From: Ruegeria_B marisflavi | GTDB lineage: Bacteria; Pseudomonadota; Alphaproteobacteria; Rhodobacterales; Rhodobacteraceae | Direction of reading: 5' to 3' | NCBI RefSeq assembly: GCF_025673445.1 | Contig: NZ_JAOVQN010000001.1 | Coordinates: 248,001-312,000, forward strand | DNA: 64,000 bases | In this document: positions 17,836-26,351 of the stretch, one piece after another | How positions within the stretch are numbered: the first letter of the stretch is position 1 | How the letters are laid out: the number at the start of each line of letters is the position of its first letter | Program-made: the position numbers and the translations under genes | The notes under the pieces: generated by a model | What the model saw: only the letters and a program-made list of their open reading frames with translations | What the model was told of the DNA's origin: nothing | Database searches by the model: none

Positions 17836-18330
17836 ATGGCACTCGACCGCTGGATCGCGCTGGTCATCCTGATGATCTGTCTTGCCTATGGCTATGCCGC
17901 CTTCTTCACCATGGACGCGGGCCTTGCCCCGTTCATGAAACGCAACCCGATCTGGCCCAGCACCTTTCCCAAGATCCTGTCGGTCCTGGCGGTTCTGACC
18001 GCCTTGTCGATCCTGCTGGGGCTCGAGAAGGGCGCGGCCGATCCCAAGCCGATGGACATCAACTATCGTCGTCTGACCGATTACAAACTTGGGCAGGCCC
18101 TGGCGCTGCTGGGCCTGATGGTGGCCTATGCGCTGCTGCTCCGGCCGCTGGGTTTCCTGCTCTCGACGCTGGGATTTCTGAGCGTCGGCGCCGTGATCCT
18201 GGGCGAGCGGCGGTTCCATATCCTGCTGCCGGTGGCCGCGGCGGCGGCAGGCATCGTGTGGTACCTGGTTCAGGTCGTGCTGGGGATCTTCCTCAGCCCC
18301 TGGCCTGTTTTCCTGACAAACGGAGGCTGA
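17836..18330 (+). CDS. tctB: Tripartite tricarboxylate transporter small membrane subunit TctB
   Basis: 164 residues from the ATG at 17836, preceded by GGAGG; a longer in-frame extension has no ribosome binding site. Four membrane helices are visible (about 7-25, 45-62, 90-110, 125-160), normal for TctB. It stabilises the large permease TctA, whose start lies one base beyond the tctB stop region. Confidence 0.9.
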   Translation: MALDRWIALVILMICLAYGYAAFFTMDAGLAPFMKRNPIWPSTFPKILSVLAVLTALSILLGLEKGAADPKPMDINYRRLTDYKLGQALALLGLMVAYALLLRPLGFLLSTLGFLSVGAVILGERRFHILLPVAAAAAGIVWYLVQVVLGIFLSPWPVFLTNGG

Positions 18331-18331
18331 C

Positions 18332-19849
18332 ATGCTCGAAGGTATCCTGATCGGTCTGGGCACTGCCTTTTCGATCACAAACATCCTCATGGTCATCGGC
18401 GGCTGCCTGATCGGCACGTTCATCGGCATGTTGCCGGGGCTGGGGCCGATGTCGATCATCGCCATCATGATCCCCGTGGCCATCTCCATCGGCGACCCAT
18501 CCACGGCGCTGATCCTGCTGGCAGGCGTCTATTACGGCGCGATCTTCGGCGGATCGACCTCGTCGATCCTGATCAACGCGCCTGGTGTCGCCTCGACCGT
18601 GGCGACCAGTTTCGACGGTTATCCGCTGGCGCGGCAGGGCAAGGCCGGCAAGGCGCTGACCGTGGCCGCGATCTCCAGCTTCTGTGGCGGCACCATCGGG
18701 GCGATCCTGCTCATGGTGTTCGCGCCGGCGCTGGCCTCGGTCGCGCTGCTCTTTCATTCGGCCGAGTATTTCGCGCTGATGGTGGTGGGGCTCAGTGCCA
18801 TCGCAGCCTTTGCCGGATCCGGTCAGGTGGGCAAGGCGCTGTTGATGACGCTGTTGGGTCTGATCATGGCCACGGTGGGCGAGGGTGCGCTGTTCAACAT
18901 GCCGCGCTTCACCATGGGTGTCATGGACCTGCAATCCGGCTTTGGTTTCATCACGCTGGCCATGGCCATGTTCGCCCTGCCCGAGGCGATCTATCTCGTG
19001 CTCGACCCGTCCCGCTCGGCCCAGGGCGGCGAGGGCGGCGAGATCAAGGATCTGCGCATCACCCGGGACGAGGCGCGCACCATCGCGCCGGTGATCGGGC
19101 GGCAGTCGATCCAGGGGTTCCTGATCGGCGTGCTGCCGGGCGCGGGCGCGACGATCGCCAGTTTCCTCGGCTATGCGGTCGAGCGTAACATCGCCACCAA
19201 GGAAGAGCAGGAGGAATTCGGCAAGGGCTCGCTCAAGGGGCTGGCGGCGCCGGAAACCGCCAATAATGCGGCCTGCACGGGGTCTTTCGTGCCGCTGCTG
19301 ACACTGGGTATTCCCGGCTCGGGCACCACGGCGATCCTGCTTGGAGCGCTCATTGCGCTGAACGTCACGCCGGGGCCACGGCTGATGCTGGACGATCCGC
19401 AGATCTTTTGGGCGGTGATCATCTCGATGTATCTGGGCAACCTGATCCTGTTGATCCTGAACCTGCCGCTGATCCCCTATATCGCCAAGGTTCTGGCGGT
19501 CCCGCGCACCTTCCTGATCCCGTTCATCCTGTTCTTTACCTTGATGGGGGCCTATATCGGCCAGAACAATGCCACCGAGCTTCTGATCCTTGTCGGCCTT
19601 GGCGTTTGTGCCACCGTGCTGCGCTTTGCCGATTATCCGCTGGCACCGTTGCTGATCGGGTTCATCCTGGGCTCGATGCTGGAAAACAACTTTGCCCGCG
19701 CATTGCAGCTTTATGACGGGTTGGGGTTCGTTCTTGAGCGGCCGATGACGCTGGGCCTGCTGGCGCTTGCGGTCATCCTTGTGGTGCTGCCCAGCTATCG
19801 CGCCCGCCGCGCGCGGCTCAGGGCCGAGGGGGTGGCGGACGCCGACTAA
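18332..19849 (+). CDS. tctA: Tripartite tricarboxylate transporter large permease TctA
   Basis: 505 residues, usual length. About 11-12 membrane segments. The family motif GMLPGLGPMSIIAIMIP lies near residue 33 and a repeat of it, GVLPGAGATIASFLGY, near residue 270, as expected for an internally duplicated transporter. Imports the carboxylate with proton or sodium. It starts just after tctB (GGAGGCTGAC before the ATG) and is followed by a strong GC hairpin before the convergent fliI. Confidence 0.96.
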   Translation: MLEGILIGLGTAFSITNILMVIGGCLIGTFIGMLPGLGPMSIIAIMIPVAISIGDPSTALILLAGVYYGAIFGGSTSSILINAPGVASTVATSFDGYPLARQGKAGKALTVAAISSFCGGTIGAILLMVFAPALASVALLFHSAEYFALMVVGLSAIAAFAGSGQVGKALLMTLLGLIMATVGEGALFNMPRFTMGVMDLQSGFGFITLAMAMFALPEAIYLVLDPSRSAQGGEGGEIKDLRITRDEARTIAPVIGRQSIQGFLIGVLPGAGATIASFLGYAVERNIATKEEQEEFGKGSLKGLAAPETANNAACTGSFVPLLTLGIPGSGTTAILLGALIALNVTPGPRLMLDDPQIFWAVIISMYLGNLILLILNLPLIPYIAKVLAVPRTFLIPFILFFTLMGAYIGQNNATELLILVGLGVCATVLRFADYPLAPLLIGFILGSMLENNFARALQLYDGLGFVLERPMTLGLLALAVILVVLPSYRARRARLRAEGVADAD

Positions 19850-19859
19850 GACACTGGAG

Positions 19860-19881
19860 AGGCCCCGGCACGCCGGGGCCT
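19860..19881. terminator. GC-rich hairpin between convergent tctA and fliI
   Basis: AGGCCCCGGC / GCCGGGGCCT, 10-bp perfect arms with a two-base centre. It ends two bases before the fliI stop and can act on both strands. There is no strong T-run. Confidence 0.6.
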
Positions 19882-19882
19882 G

Positions 19883-21220
19883 TCACTTTCTGGGGCCGGA
19901 TTTGGCCCGGCGCAGGATCAGTTGCAGGCGCGAGAAACTGTGTTCGATCCCTTGCTGGTCGGCCCGGGCCAGGAAACTGTCCAACTCCGGCCACAGCCGC
20001 ACCGCCTGATCCAACAGCGGATCCGATCCTTCGGCATAAAGCCCGGCCTTGATCATCACCTCGGACTGTTCATAGGCGCCCAACAGGCGTCGCGCCTCGG
20101 CAATCAGCTCGTTCTGCTCGGGTGTGGCGGCGGCAGGCAGGCTGCGCGAGACCGAGCGGCCCACATCGATGGCCGGAAAGCGCCCGCGCTCGGCAATCTC
20201 GCGGCTCAGCACGATATGCCCGTCGAGCACGCCGCGCAGAATGTCGGCCACGGGTTCATCCATGTCCGACCCGGCCACCAGCACGCTGAACACGCCGGTA
20301 ATGTCGCCCTGCTTCGCGGTGCCCGGCCCGGCGCGTTCGCACAGGCCCGTGATCAACGGCGTCACCGAGGGCGGATAGCCGCGCAGCGCCGGCGCCTCGC
20401 CCATGGCGGCCGAGATCTCGCGATGCGCCTCGGCGAAACGGGTGATCGAATCGGCCAGGAACAGCACGTTCAGCCCCTCGTCGCGCAGCGCCTCGGCGAC
20501 GCTCATCGCCGCCCAGGCGCAGCGGCGGCGCACCAGTGCCGACTGATTCGAAGTGGCGGCGACCACCACGGAGCGCGCCATGCCGTCGCGGCCAAGCGCC
20601 TTGTCCACGAACTCGTTCACCTCGCGCCCGCGTTCCCCGATCAGGGCCACCACCACCGCATCCGCCTGAATCGAACGCGCCAGTGTCGCCATCAGGCTGG
20701 ATTTGCCCACGCCCGAGCCTGCAAACAGGCCCACCCGCTGGCCGCGCACGATGGGCAGCAAGGTGTTGAGCGCCGACAGCCCGGTCGCCATCCGGGCGCC
20801 CATCGGTTTGCGCTGCACCGCAGGCGGCGGCGGCGCCATCAGGTCGCGGGATTTACCCCCGCGCAGCAGCGGGCGGCCATCGAGTGGCCGTCCGAACGGG
20901 TCGATGACACGGCCCAGCCAGTGTCGGCCGGGCGAGAATGCGGGGATCTGGTGCAGCACCACCCGGTTGCCCATCGCCACGCCTTCGGGCGCGCCGTCGG
21001 GCAGCATGTTCACGATGCCGTCCTCGACCTGAAGCACCTCGCCCCACAAGGCGGCGCCAAAATTGCGTTTCAGTTCCAGCCGGTCGCCGATCTGTGCCTT
21101 GCTGGAGAGGCCCTGGATGCGGATTACCCCGCGCGCCACGCCTATCACCCGGCCCACATGGCGGACCAGGCTGAGATCGTCAAAGGCCGCTTTGAGCGCG
21201 CGCAGATCGGGTGCCGTCAT
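19883..21220 (-). CDS. fliI: Flagellum-specific export ATPase FliI
   Basis: 445 residues from the ATG at 21220, chosen because AAGGAGA lies upstream. Walker A is GSGVGKS at residues 168-174; the Walker B region is LNVLFLADSITRFAEAHREI, which contains the SITRFA motif of F1-like rotary ATPases. ALRGYPPSVTPLI matches the FliI family. It energises type III export and works with FliH-like (5.6 kb) and FliJ-like (25.9 kb) proteins. It is transcribed alone, divergent from the flgB operon, with the tct module directly downstream. Confidence 0.96.
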   Translation of the reverse strand: MTAPDLRALKAAFDDLSLVRHVGRVIGVARGVIRIQGLSSKAQIGDRLELKRNFGAALWGEVLQVEDGIVNMLPDGAPEGVAMGNRVVLHQIPAFSPGRHWLGRVIDPFGRPLDGRPLLRGGKSRDLMAPPPPAVQRKPMGARMATGLSALNTLLPIVRGQRVGLFAGSGVGKSSLMATLARSIQADAVVVALIGERGREVNEFVDKALGRDGMARSVVVAATSNQSALVRRRCAWAAMSVAEALRDEGLNVLFLADSITRFAEAHREISAAMGEAPALRGYPPSVTPLITGLCERAGPGTAKQGDITGVFSVLVAGSDMDEPVADILRGVLDGHIVLSREIAERGRFPAIDVGRSVSRSLPAAATPEQNELIAEARRLLGAYEQSEVMIKAGLYAEGSDPLLDQAVRLWPELDSFLARADQQGIEHSFSRLQLILRRAKSGPRK

Positions 21221-21268
21221 CGGGGGTCTCCTTCTCTTCCCTGACAACGGTTTCTAAACGAATCGGGG

Positions 21269-21283
21269 TTAAGCCTTGATTGA
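21269..21283. promoter_or_regulatory. CtrA-like box between divergent fliI and flgB
   Basis: TTAA-N7-TTGA, one mismatch from TTAA-N7-TTAA, 24-38 bases before the flgB ATG and about 50 before fliI. Fits an activator site for one or both operons. Confidence 0.5.
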
Positions 21284-21306
21284 AATTGATCGAGGGAGAA
21301 GCCCCG

Positions 21307-21696
21307 ATGTTCTCGGACTTGAACGTCTTTAAGATGGCGTACGCCATGGCAACACACGCGGGTCAACGACAGGCTGTCGTGGCGCGGAACATGGCCAATG
21401 CCGACACGCCCGGATACCGCGAGCGCGACATCGCGGGGTTTGCCGAAGCCTTTGCCGGAACCGGAGCCGAGCGCCCGATGCAGGCGACGCGCGACCGTCA
21501 CCTGAACGGCGCGGGGCAGGCCAGCCAGAGCTGGGAAACCTTCGAAACCGATGCGCCGGGTGATCCGAACGGCAACAATGTCAGTGTTGAAGGTCAGATG
21601 CTCAAGGCCGTCGAGGTCAAGCGCCAGCATGACCGCGCGCTGGCGATCTACAAATCCTCGTTGAACATCCTGCGCGTCGGCCTGGGCCGCGCCTAA
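21307..21696 (+). CDS. flgB: Flagellar proximal rod protein FlgB
   Basis: 129 residues from the ATG at 21307 (GAGGGAGA upstream); a 27-base in-frame extension is less likely. The rod motif VARNMANADTPGYRERD lies near residue 27 and the C-terminal helix has the VEVKRQHDRALAIYKSSLNIL pattern. It forms the proximal rod with FlgC, FlgF and FliE. First gene of the flgB-flgC-fliE-fliQ-flgF-flgG-flgA-flgH-fliL2 operon. Confidence 0.94.
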   Translation: MFSDLNVFKMAYAMATHAGQRQAVVARNMANADTPGYRERDIAGFAEAFAGTGAERPMQATRDRHLNGAGQASQSWETFETDAPGDPNGNNVSVEGQMLKAVEVKRQHDRALAIYKSSLNILRVGLGRA

Positions 21697-21708
21697 GGAG
21701 GTTTCGAG

Positions 21709-22101
21709 ATGAGCGAATTTTCCAAATCCCTTGCCGTCACCGCAAGTGCGCTGAACGCCCAGGCCACCCGCCTGCGTCATGTGTCCGAGAATATCTCGAA
21801 CGCCGACACGCCGGGATACCGGCGCAAGACGGTCCCGTTCGAAACCGCCCACGATCGCGACCAAGGTACTGATCTGGTGCGCACGGGCCGGGTCAAGGTC
21901 GACCGGCGCGATCTGCCCGAAATATACGACCCCTCGCATCCGATGGCCGATGAAACCGGGCATTACAAAGGGTCGAACGTCGATCTGATGATCGAGATCG
22001 CCGACGCCCGCGAGGCCCAGCGCAGCTATGAGGCCAATCTGAAGCTATTCGATCAGGCACGGCAGATGTCGTCAGGCCTGATGGATCTTCTCCGCAAGTA
22101 A
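21709..22101 (+). CDS. flgC: Flagellar proximal rod protein FlgC
   Basis: 130 residues. Carries the rod motif VSENISNADTPGYRRK and, in the second half, the FlgC-type GSNVDLMIEIADAREAQRSYEANL. An AAGGAGG site lies six bases before the ATG. Twelve bases after flgB. Confidence 0.95.
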   Translation: MSEFSKSLAVTASALNAQATRLRHVSENISNADTPGYRRKTVPFETAHDRDQGTDLVRTGRVKVDRRDLPEIYDPSHPMADETGHYKGSNVDLMIEIADAREAQRSYEANLKLFDQARQMSSGLMDLLRK

Positions 22102-22127
22102 CGACAGAACTCAGAAGGACAGCCAGA

Positions 22128-22418
22128 ATGGATATCCGCTCCCTTTCCGCCGCCCAGGCTTATGCCTCGGCGCGCCCCGCCACCCAGGCCGACCCCGCCA
22201 CGGAAACTGCGTCACAAGGGCTGCGCAACACCTTCCGCGACTTTGCCGCCACCCTGCAACACAGCGAGGATACCGCCAAGGCGGCGATGATCGGCCAGGC
22301 CGATCCGCATGCGCTGGTGCAGGCGCTGGCACAGTCGGAACTGGCGGTGGAAACCGCGGTCACCGTGCGCAACAAGGTGGTCGAGGCCTATCAGGAAATC
22401 CTGAGGATGCCGGTCTGA
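22128..22418 (+). CDS. fliE: Flagellar MS-ring/rod adaptor FliE
   Basis: 96 residues, normal for FliE. Helical, with DFAATLQHSEDTAKAAMIGQADPHALVQAL and the C-terminal VEAYQEILRMPV ending diagnostic of the family. It links the MS ring to the rod. AAGGA ribosome binding site about ten bases upstream; three bases separate it from fliQ. Confidence 0.93.
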   Translation: MDIRSLSAAQAYASARPATQADPATETASQGLRNTFRDFAATLQHSEDTAKAAMIGQADPHALVQALAQSELAVETAVTVRNKVVEAYQEILRMPV

Positions 22419-22421
22419 GCC

Positions 22422-22694
22422 ATGATGACCGAGGGTCTGTTCTTTGACACGGTGCGGCAGGGGCTGTGGATTGCGGTCATCACCTCGTTCCCAATCCTCG
22501 CGGTCGCGCTGGTCACCGGGGTCGCGGTGGGCCTGTTCCAGGCCCTGACCTCGATCCAGGAGATGACCCTGACCTTTGTGCCGAAACTGGCGGCCATCGT
22601 CGTGGTGTTCTGGATCTCGATGGGGTTCATGGCGCAGACGCTGGTCAATTACTTCACCACCACGCTGATACCCCTGATCGCAGGAGGCTACTGA
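22422..22694 (+). CDS. fliQ: Flagellar export gate protein FliQ
   Basis: 90 residues with two membrane helices (about 17-37 and 54-75) and the FliQ motif GLFQALTSIQEMTLTFVPKL between them. It packs around the FliP/FliR core of the export gate. Two tandem ATG codons occur at 22422 and 22425; the first is annotated. Its stop overlaps the flgF start by one base. Confidence 0.96.
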   Translation: MMTEGLFFDTVRQGLWIAVITSFPILAVALVTGVAVGLFQALTSIQEMTLTFVPKLAAIVVVFWISMGFMAQTLVNYFTTTLIPLIAGGY

Positions 22695-23407
22695 TGGGCG
22701 CCGCAAGCTATTCGATCCTGTCCCGGCAGGCCGGTCTGATGAACGAGACCCGGGTGATCGCCAACAACATCTCCAACGCCGCCACCACCGGTTACCGGCA
22801 AGAGGGGCTGGTATTTTCGGAATTCATCCGTGGCGGGTTGGGCGACACATCCCTATCCATGGCCCGAGGCCAAGTCCGCAACACCTCGCAGCAGCAGGGG
22901 GTCCTGTCCCAGACCAACGGCGATTTCGATCTGGCGATCGAGGGGGATGGGTTTTTCCTGCTGGAAACACCCGGCGGCGAACGCCTGACGCGGGCCGGTA
23001 CCTTTGTTCCCAATGCCCAGGGCGATCTGGTCAATCCCGACGGATACCGGTTGATGGATGCCAACGGCGCGCCGATCTTCGTACCGCCGGATATCGACGG
23101 GATCACGGTCGGGGCTGATGGCACCGTCAGCGGCGGTGGCCGCCTGCTGGGCCAGATCGGGCTCTATCAACCGGTGGACGTCATCGGGCTGATCCGCGAA
23201 GGCGGGGTGATGTTCCGCGCCGAAGGCGGGGTCGAACCGGCCGAGGGCGCAACCATCCTGCAAGGGTTTCTCGAAGGCTCGAACGTGGACGCCATCGACC
23301 AGATGACCCGGATGATCGAGATCCAGCGCGCCTATGAGCTTGGGCAGAGTTTTCTTGAAACCGAAGACCAACGCATTCGCAACGCGGTTGACACGCTGTT
23401 GCGCTGA
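22694..23407 (+). CDS. flgF: Flagellar proximal rod protein FlgF
   Basis: 237 residues from the ATG at 22694, which is preceded by AGGAGG and coupled to fliQ. A longer frame starting at 22466 overlaps fliQ and is rejected. The N-terminal rod motif IANNISNAATTGYRQEG and the LAIEGDGFFLLETP and C-terminal IDQMTRMIEIQRAYELGQSFL segments fit FlgF. Confidence 0.93.
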   Translation: MGAASYSILSRQAGLMNETRVIANNISNAATTGYRQEGLVFSEFIRGGLGDTSLSMARGQVRNTSQQQGVLSQTNGDFDLAIEGDGFFLLETPGGERLTRAGTFVPNAQGDLVNPDGYRLMDANGAPIFVPPDIDGITVGADGTVSGGGRLLGQIGLYQPVDVIGLIREGGVMFRAEGGVEPAEGATILQGFLEGSNVDAIDQMTRMIEIQRAYELGQSFLETEDQRIRNAVDTLLR

Positions 23408-23428
23408 TCCAGACAAGAGGAGCCTGAT

Positions 23429-24214
23429 ATGCGCGCCCTGAAAATCGCCGCCACCGGCATGACCGCCCAGCAGATGCGGGTCGAGACCATCTCGAACAAC
23501 CTCGCGAACATGAACACCACCGGCTATAACGCGCGGCGGGCCGAGTTTGCCGACCTGCATTACCAGCAGGCCTCGCGCGCGGGCACGGTGAACGCGGCGG
23601 ATGGCACCGTGCTGCCCACCGGGGTGCAGCTGGGGCTGGGGGTGCGCCCGGCGGCGGTGACCGTACACCTGCAACAGGGTGCGCTGTCGGCCACCGGTAA
23701 CGACCTGGATCTCGCCATCGAAGGGCGCGGCTATCTTGAAGTGACGCTGCCCTCCGGGCAGTCGGCCTATACCCGTGACGGGGCGTTGAAACGCTCGGCC
23801 GAGGGGTTAGTGGTCACCTCCGAAGGTTACGCCGTGGCGCCCGAGATCACCATTCCGACCGATGCGCGCTCTTTGTCGATCAATGCCGGGGGCGAGGTCT
23901 ATGCCTATTTCGACGATACCGCCGAAGGGCAGCTCTTGGGCCAGATCACTCTGGTGAGCTTTGCCAATGCCAAGGGCCTCGAGGCGGTTGGCGGCAACCT
24001 GTTCAAGGAGACCGAGGCCTCGGGCAATCCGATTGTCGGCAACCCGGGCGAAGACGGCCTGGGCACCCTGCGGCAAGGGTACCTGGAGGACAGTTCTGTC
24101 GACGCGGTGCGCGAGGTGACCGAGCTGATCGAGGCGCAGCGCGGATACGAGATGAATGCCAAGGTGATTTCGGCGGTGGACCAGATGATGAGCGCCACCA
24201 CACAGGTGCGCTGA
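23429..24214 (+). CDS. flgG: Flagellar distal rod protein FlgG
   Basis: 261 residues, the standard FlgG length. It begins MRALKIAATGMTAQQ, typical of the family, and has ISNNLANMNTTGYNARR, LAIEGRGYLEV, and the C-terminal VTELIEAQRGYEMNAKVI. Forms the distal rod that crosses the P and L rings. The stop overlaps the flgA ATG by one base. Confidence 0.97.
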   Translation: MRALKIAATGMTAQQMRVETISNNLANMNTTGYNARRAEFADLHYQQASRAGTVNAADGTVLPTGVQLGLGVRPAAVTVHLQQGALSATGNDLDLAIEGRGYLEVTLPSGQSAYTRDGALKRSAEGLVVTSEGYAVAPEITIPTDARSLSINAGGEVYAYFDDTAEGQLLGQITLVSFANAKGLEAVGGNLFKETEASGNPIVGNPGEDGLGTLRQGYLEDSSVDAVREVTELIEAQRGYEMNAKVISAVDQMMSATTQVR

Positions 24215-24630
24215 TGCGTACCCTGGCCCTGGCCCTGGCGCTCTGCCTGCCACAGGCGGCGACGGCCGAGATCCTGGTGCCGTCGCGCACGATCCGCGCC
24301 AAGGCGATCATCGGCCCCGAGGATCTGGTGCTGAAATCCGTGGACATGGCGGGGGTCTATGCCGACCCGTCCGAGGTTGTCGGGCAAGAGGCGCGCGTCG
24401 CCCTCTATCCCGGCCGGCCGATCCGTTACGACGATATCGGCCCGCCCGCCATCGTCGACCGCAACGACCTGGTCACGCTCTATTTCGATCGTGGTTCGCT
24501 GGTCATCTCGACCGAAGGCCGCGCCCTGGGGCGCGGGGCCGCGGGCGATGTGATCCGGGTCATGAACCTGAGTTCCCGAACCACCGTCTCCGGGCAGATC
24601 CGCCCGGACGGCTCCATCGAGGTGAAATGA
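24214..24630 (+). CDS. flgA: Flagellar P-ring assembly chaperone FlgA
   Basis: 138 residues, shorter than enterobacterial FlgA (about 220) but usual for this group. A signal peptide (to ...QAATA) is followed by the SAF-like domain: VPSRTIRAKAIIGPEDLVL, ALYPGRPIRYDDIGPP and the C-terminal VMNLSSRTTVSGQI. It assists FlgI polymerisation in the periplasm. Overlaps flgH by four bases. Confidence 0.93.
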   Translation: MRTLALALALCLPQAATAEILVPSRTIRAKAIIGPEDLVLKSVDMAGVYADPSEVVGQEARVALYPGRPIRYDDIGPPAIVDRNDLVTLYFDRGSLVISTEGRALGRGAAGDVIRVMNLSSRTTVSGQIRPDGSIEVK

Positions 24631-25367
24631 TGCTCCACTCCCGCCCTGTTCCGCGCCTGATCGCCCTTGCCCTGGTCCTGTCCGCCTGCGGACGGGCCGA
24701 CCATCTGGGCAAGGCGCCGAGTTTCACGCCCAACACCGAGTCGCCCGAACAGGTGGCAATGCTCTGGCCCGGTCTGCCGCTCTATACCCAGCCGCAGCGC
24801 ACCGTCGACCGCGCCTCGCTGTGGAGCGGCGGGCAAAGCTCGCTGTTGGGTGACCAGCGGGCGATGAAAAAGGGCGATATCCTGACCGTGGTGATCGAGA
24901 TCGACGAAAAGGCCGAGATCTCGAACGACACCAACCGCTCGCGCTCGGGCTCCGAAAGCCTGTCGGTCCCCGGCCTCTTCGGCCTGCCGCAGCGGATAGA
25001 CGAACACCTGCCCGAAGGCGCCTCGCTGAACGAGGCGGTCTCGGTCGATTCCACCAGCGCCTCGGGCGGCCGTGGCTCGGTCAAGCGCAAGGAGAAGCTG
25101 ACCCTGCGGGTTGCGGCCACCGTGGTGGACGTGCTGCCGAACGGGGTCCTGTCGATCTCCGGCTCGCAAGAACTGCGGGTAAATTTCGAACTGCGCGAGC
25201 TTTTGGTATCGGGATTTGTCCGGCCCGAGGACATCTCGCGCCAGAACGAGATAACCTATGACAAGATCGCGTCGGCCCGGGTTTCTTATGGCGGGCGCGG
25301 CCAGATCACCGATGTGCAGCAACCGCGCTATGGCCAGCAGGTGCTGGACATGGTCCTGCCGTTCTGA
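24627..25367 (+). CDS. flgH: Flagellar L-ring lipoprotein FlgH
   Basis: 246 residues. A lipoprotein signal ends at VLSACG, placing the lipidated Cys near residue 21. Conserved FlgH segments are KGDILTVVIEIDEKAEI, the INGVLSISGSQEL-like strand and YGGRGQITDVQQPRYGQQ at the C-terminus. It forms the outer-membrane ring. Two tandem ATGs occur at the start. Ten bases before fliL2. Confidence 0.96.
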   Translation: MMLHSRPVPRLIALALVLSACGRADHLGKAPSFTPNTESPEQVAMLWPGLPLYTQPQRTVDRASLWSGGQSSLLGDQRAMKKGDILTVVIEIDEKAEISNDTNRSRSGSESLSVPGLFGLPQRIDEHLPEGASLNEAVSVDSTSASGGRGSVKRKEKLTLRVAATVVDVLPNGVLSISGSQELRVNFELRELLVSGFVRPEDISRQNEITYDKIASARVSYGGRGQITDVQQPRYGQQVLDMVLPF

Positions 25368-25376
25368 GGGGGCGCG

Positions 25377-25898
25377 ATGCTGGGAAAACTTCTTCCGGTC
25401 CTGATGCTGGTCCTCGGAGTCGGCGCGGGGATCGGCGCGGGCATCGCGCTGGGCCCCAAGGGGTCCGGCGCTGGCAACCAGGCCGAAACCGCGGCCAAGC
25501 CGCCAACCGAGGACAGCCATGGCAAGCCCCCGAGCGATCACGCCAGCGACAAGGGCGAGGGCGCCGAGGCGAGCGGCAACGAATATGTCAAGATGAGCAA
25601 GCCCTTTGTGGTGCCGCTGGTCAGCAATGACCGGGTCGCCGGGCTGGCCACCGTAACGCTCAGTCTCGAAGTGAAGACCGGGTTCTCGGACAATTTCTTT
25701 GCCAAAGAGCCCAAGCTGCGCGACGGTTTCCTGCGGGTGCTGTTCGACCATGCCAATATCGGCGGGTTCGATGGCGCCTTTACCCGGCCCGGCACGCTCG
25801 ACCCGTTGCGGGTCGCGTTGCGCGAATCGGCGCAAATGACCTTTGGCGATCAGATCGTCGAGGTGCTGATCGTGGATATCGCGCGTCAGGATTCCTGA
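25377..25898 (+). CDS. Second FliL-family flagellar protein
   Basis: 173 residues. One N-terminal membrane helix rich in glycine (residues about 6-28), a charged low-complexity linker (about 30-70), and a C-terminal FliL-like domain (KPFVVPLVSNDRVAGLATVTLSLEV and QIVEVLIVDIARQ). It differs strongly from the FliL at 3.4 kb. It closes the flgB operon and is convergent with the fliJ-like gene. Inference: a paralogue that may act at a different part of the basal body. Confidence 0.82.
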   Translation: MLGKLLPVLMLVLGVGAGIGAGIALGPKGSGAGNQAETAAKPPTEDSHGKPPSDHASDKGEGAEASGNEYVKMSKPFVVPLVSNDRVAGLATVTLSLEVKTGFSDNFFAKEPKLRDGFLRVLFDHANIGGFDGAFTRPGTLDPLRVALRESAQMTFGDQIVEVLIVDIARQDS

Positions 25899-25908
25899 CG
25901 CGCCCGGG

Positions 25909-25927
25909 CCGGTCGTTGACGGACCGG
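25909..25927. terminator. Hairpin between convergent fliL2 and fliJ-like gene
   Basis: CCGGTC / GACCGG arms with a seven-base loop in the 30-base gap between the two convergent stops. The sequence just after it (GGTTCAAATCC) imitates a tRNA T-loop but no tRNA can be folded around it. Confidence 0.45.
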
Positions 25928-25928
25928 T

Positions 25929-26351
25929 TCAAATCCCGTCCGGGGGCGCGGCATGATCAGCGCACAACCTGTCCTGGAACCGCTTGTTGCGCGTCCGAAG
26001 GGTGTCGTTCCGGTGGTTCTGCGCCAGTTCGGCAATCGCCTGTTTGCGACCAAAGGCCAGCCGCAACCCATCCATCATCGACAGCCGTTTCGCGCGCACA
26101 CGCGCCAGGCTCTGGTTCAGAGCCCGGCGCGTACGGGTTTCCCAAGCCTGCCACAGGATATCGGCGCCCACGGATCTGTAGCCGTGGTCGGATGCATCCC
26201 TGTCGCGCAGGCTGGCCAGTTGCGCGTCCAGCTGGGCCAGTTGCGCCGCGATCCGGGCCTCCTCGGCCATCACGACGCGAATGCGCTCGTATTCCCGCAG
26301 ATAGAGCGCGTCGGCGGCCTGGCTCATGCGGTCAAACATCTGTCGTTTCAT
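25929..26351 (-). CDS. FliJ-like flagellar export protein
   Basis: 140 residues from the ATG at 26351, which overlaps the flhB stop by four bases. The chain is almost entirely charged helix with heptad character (MSQAADALYLREYERIRVV, QLAQLDAQLASLRD, RTRRALNQSLARVRAKRL), as in FliJ, the coiled-coil stalk of the export ATPase. Identity cannot be shown by sequence alone because FliJ diverges quickly. Context (coupled to flhB-fliR-flhA) supports the role. The last residues after DRL look unrelated to the coiled coil. Confidence 0.62.
   Translation of the reverse strand: MKRQMFDRMSQAADALYLREYERIRVVMAEEARIAAQLAQLDAQLASLRDRDASDHGYRSVGADILWQAWETRTRRALNQSLARVRAKRLSMMDGLRLAFGRKQAIAELAQNHRNDTLRTRNKRFQDRLCADHAAPPDGI

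Noticed and set aside
21248..21290. CTAA and TTAA separated by 11 bases as an alternative CtrA site before flgB
   Set aside because: Spacing differs from the seven-base rule; the TTAA-N7-TTGA box at 21269 fits better.
25905..25945. Sequence GGTTCAAATCC followed by a GC-rich stretch, resembling a tRNA T-arm and acceptor
   Set aside because: No matching D-arm, anticodon arm or acceptor partner exists upstream, and the stretch lies across the end of the fliJ-like gene. Best explained by the convergent-gene hairpin.
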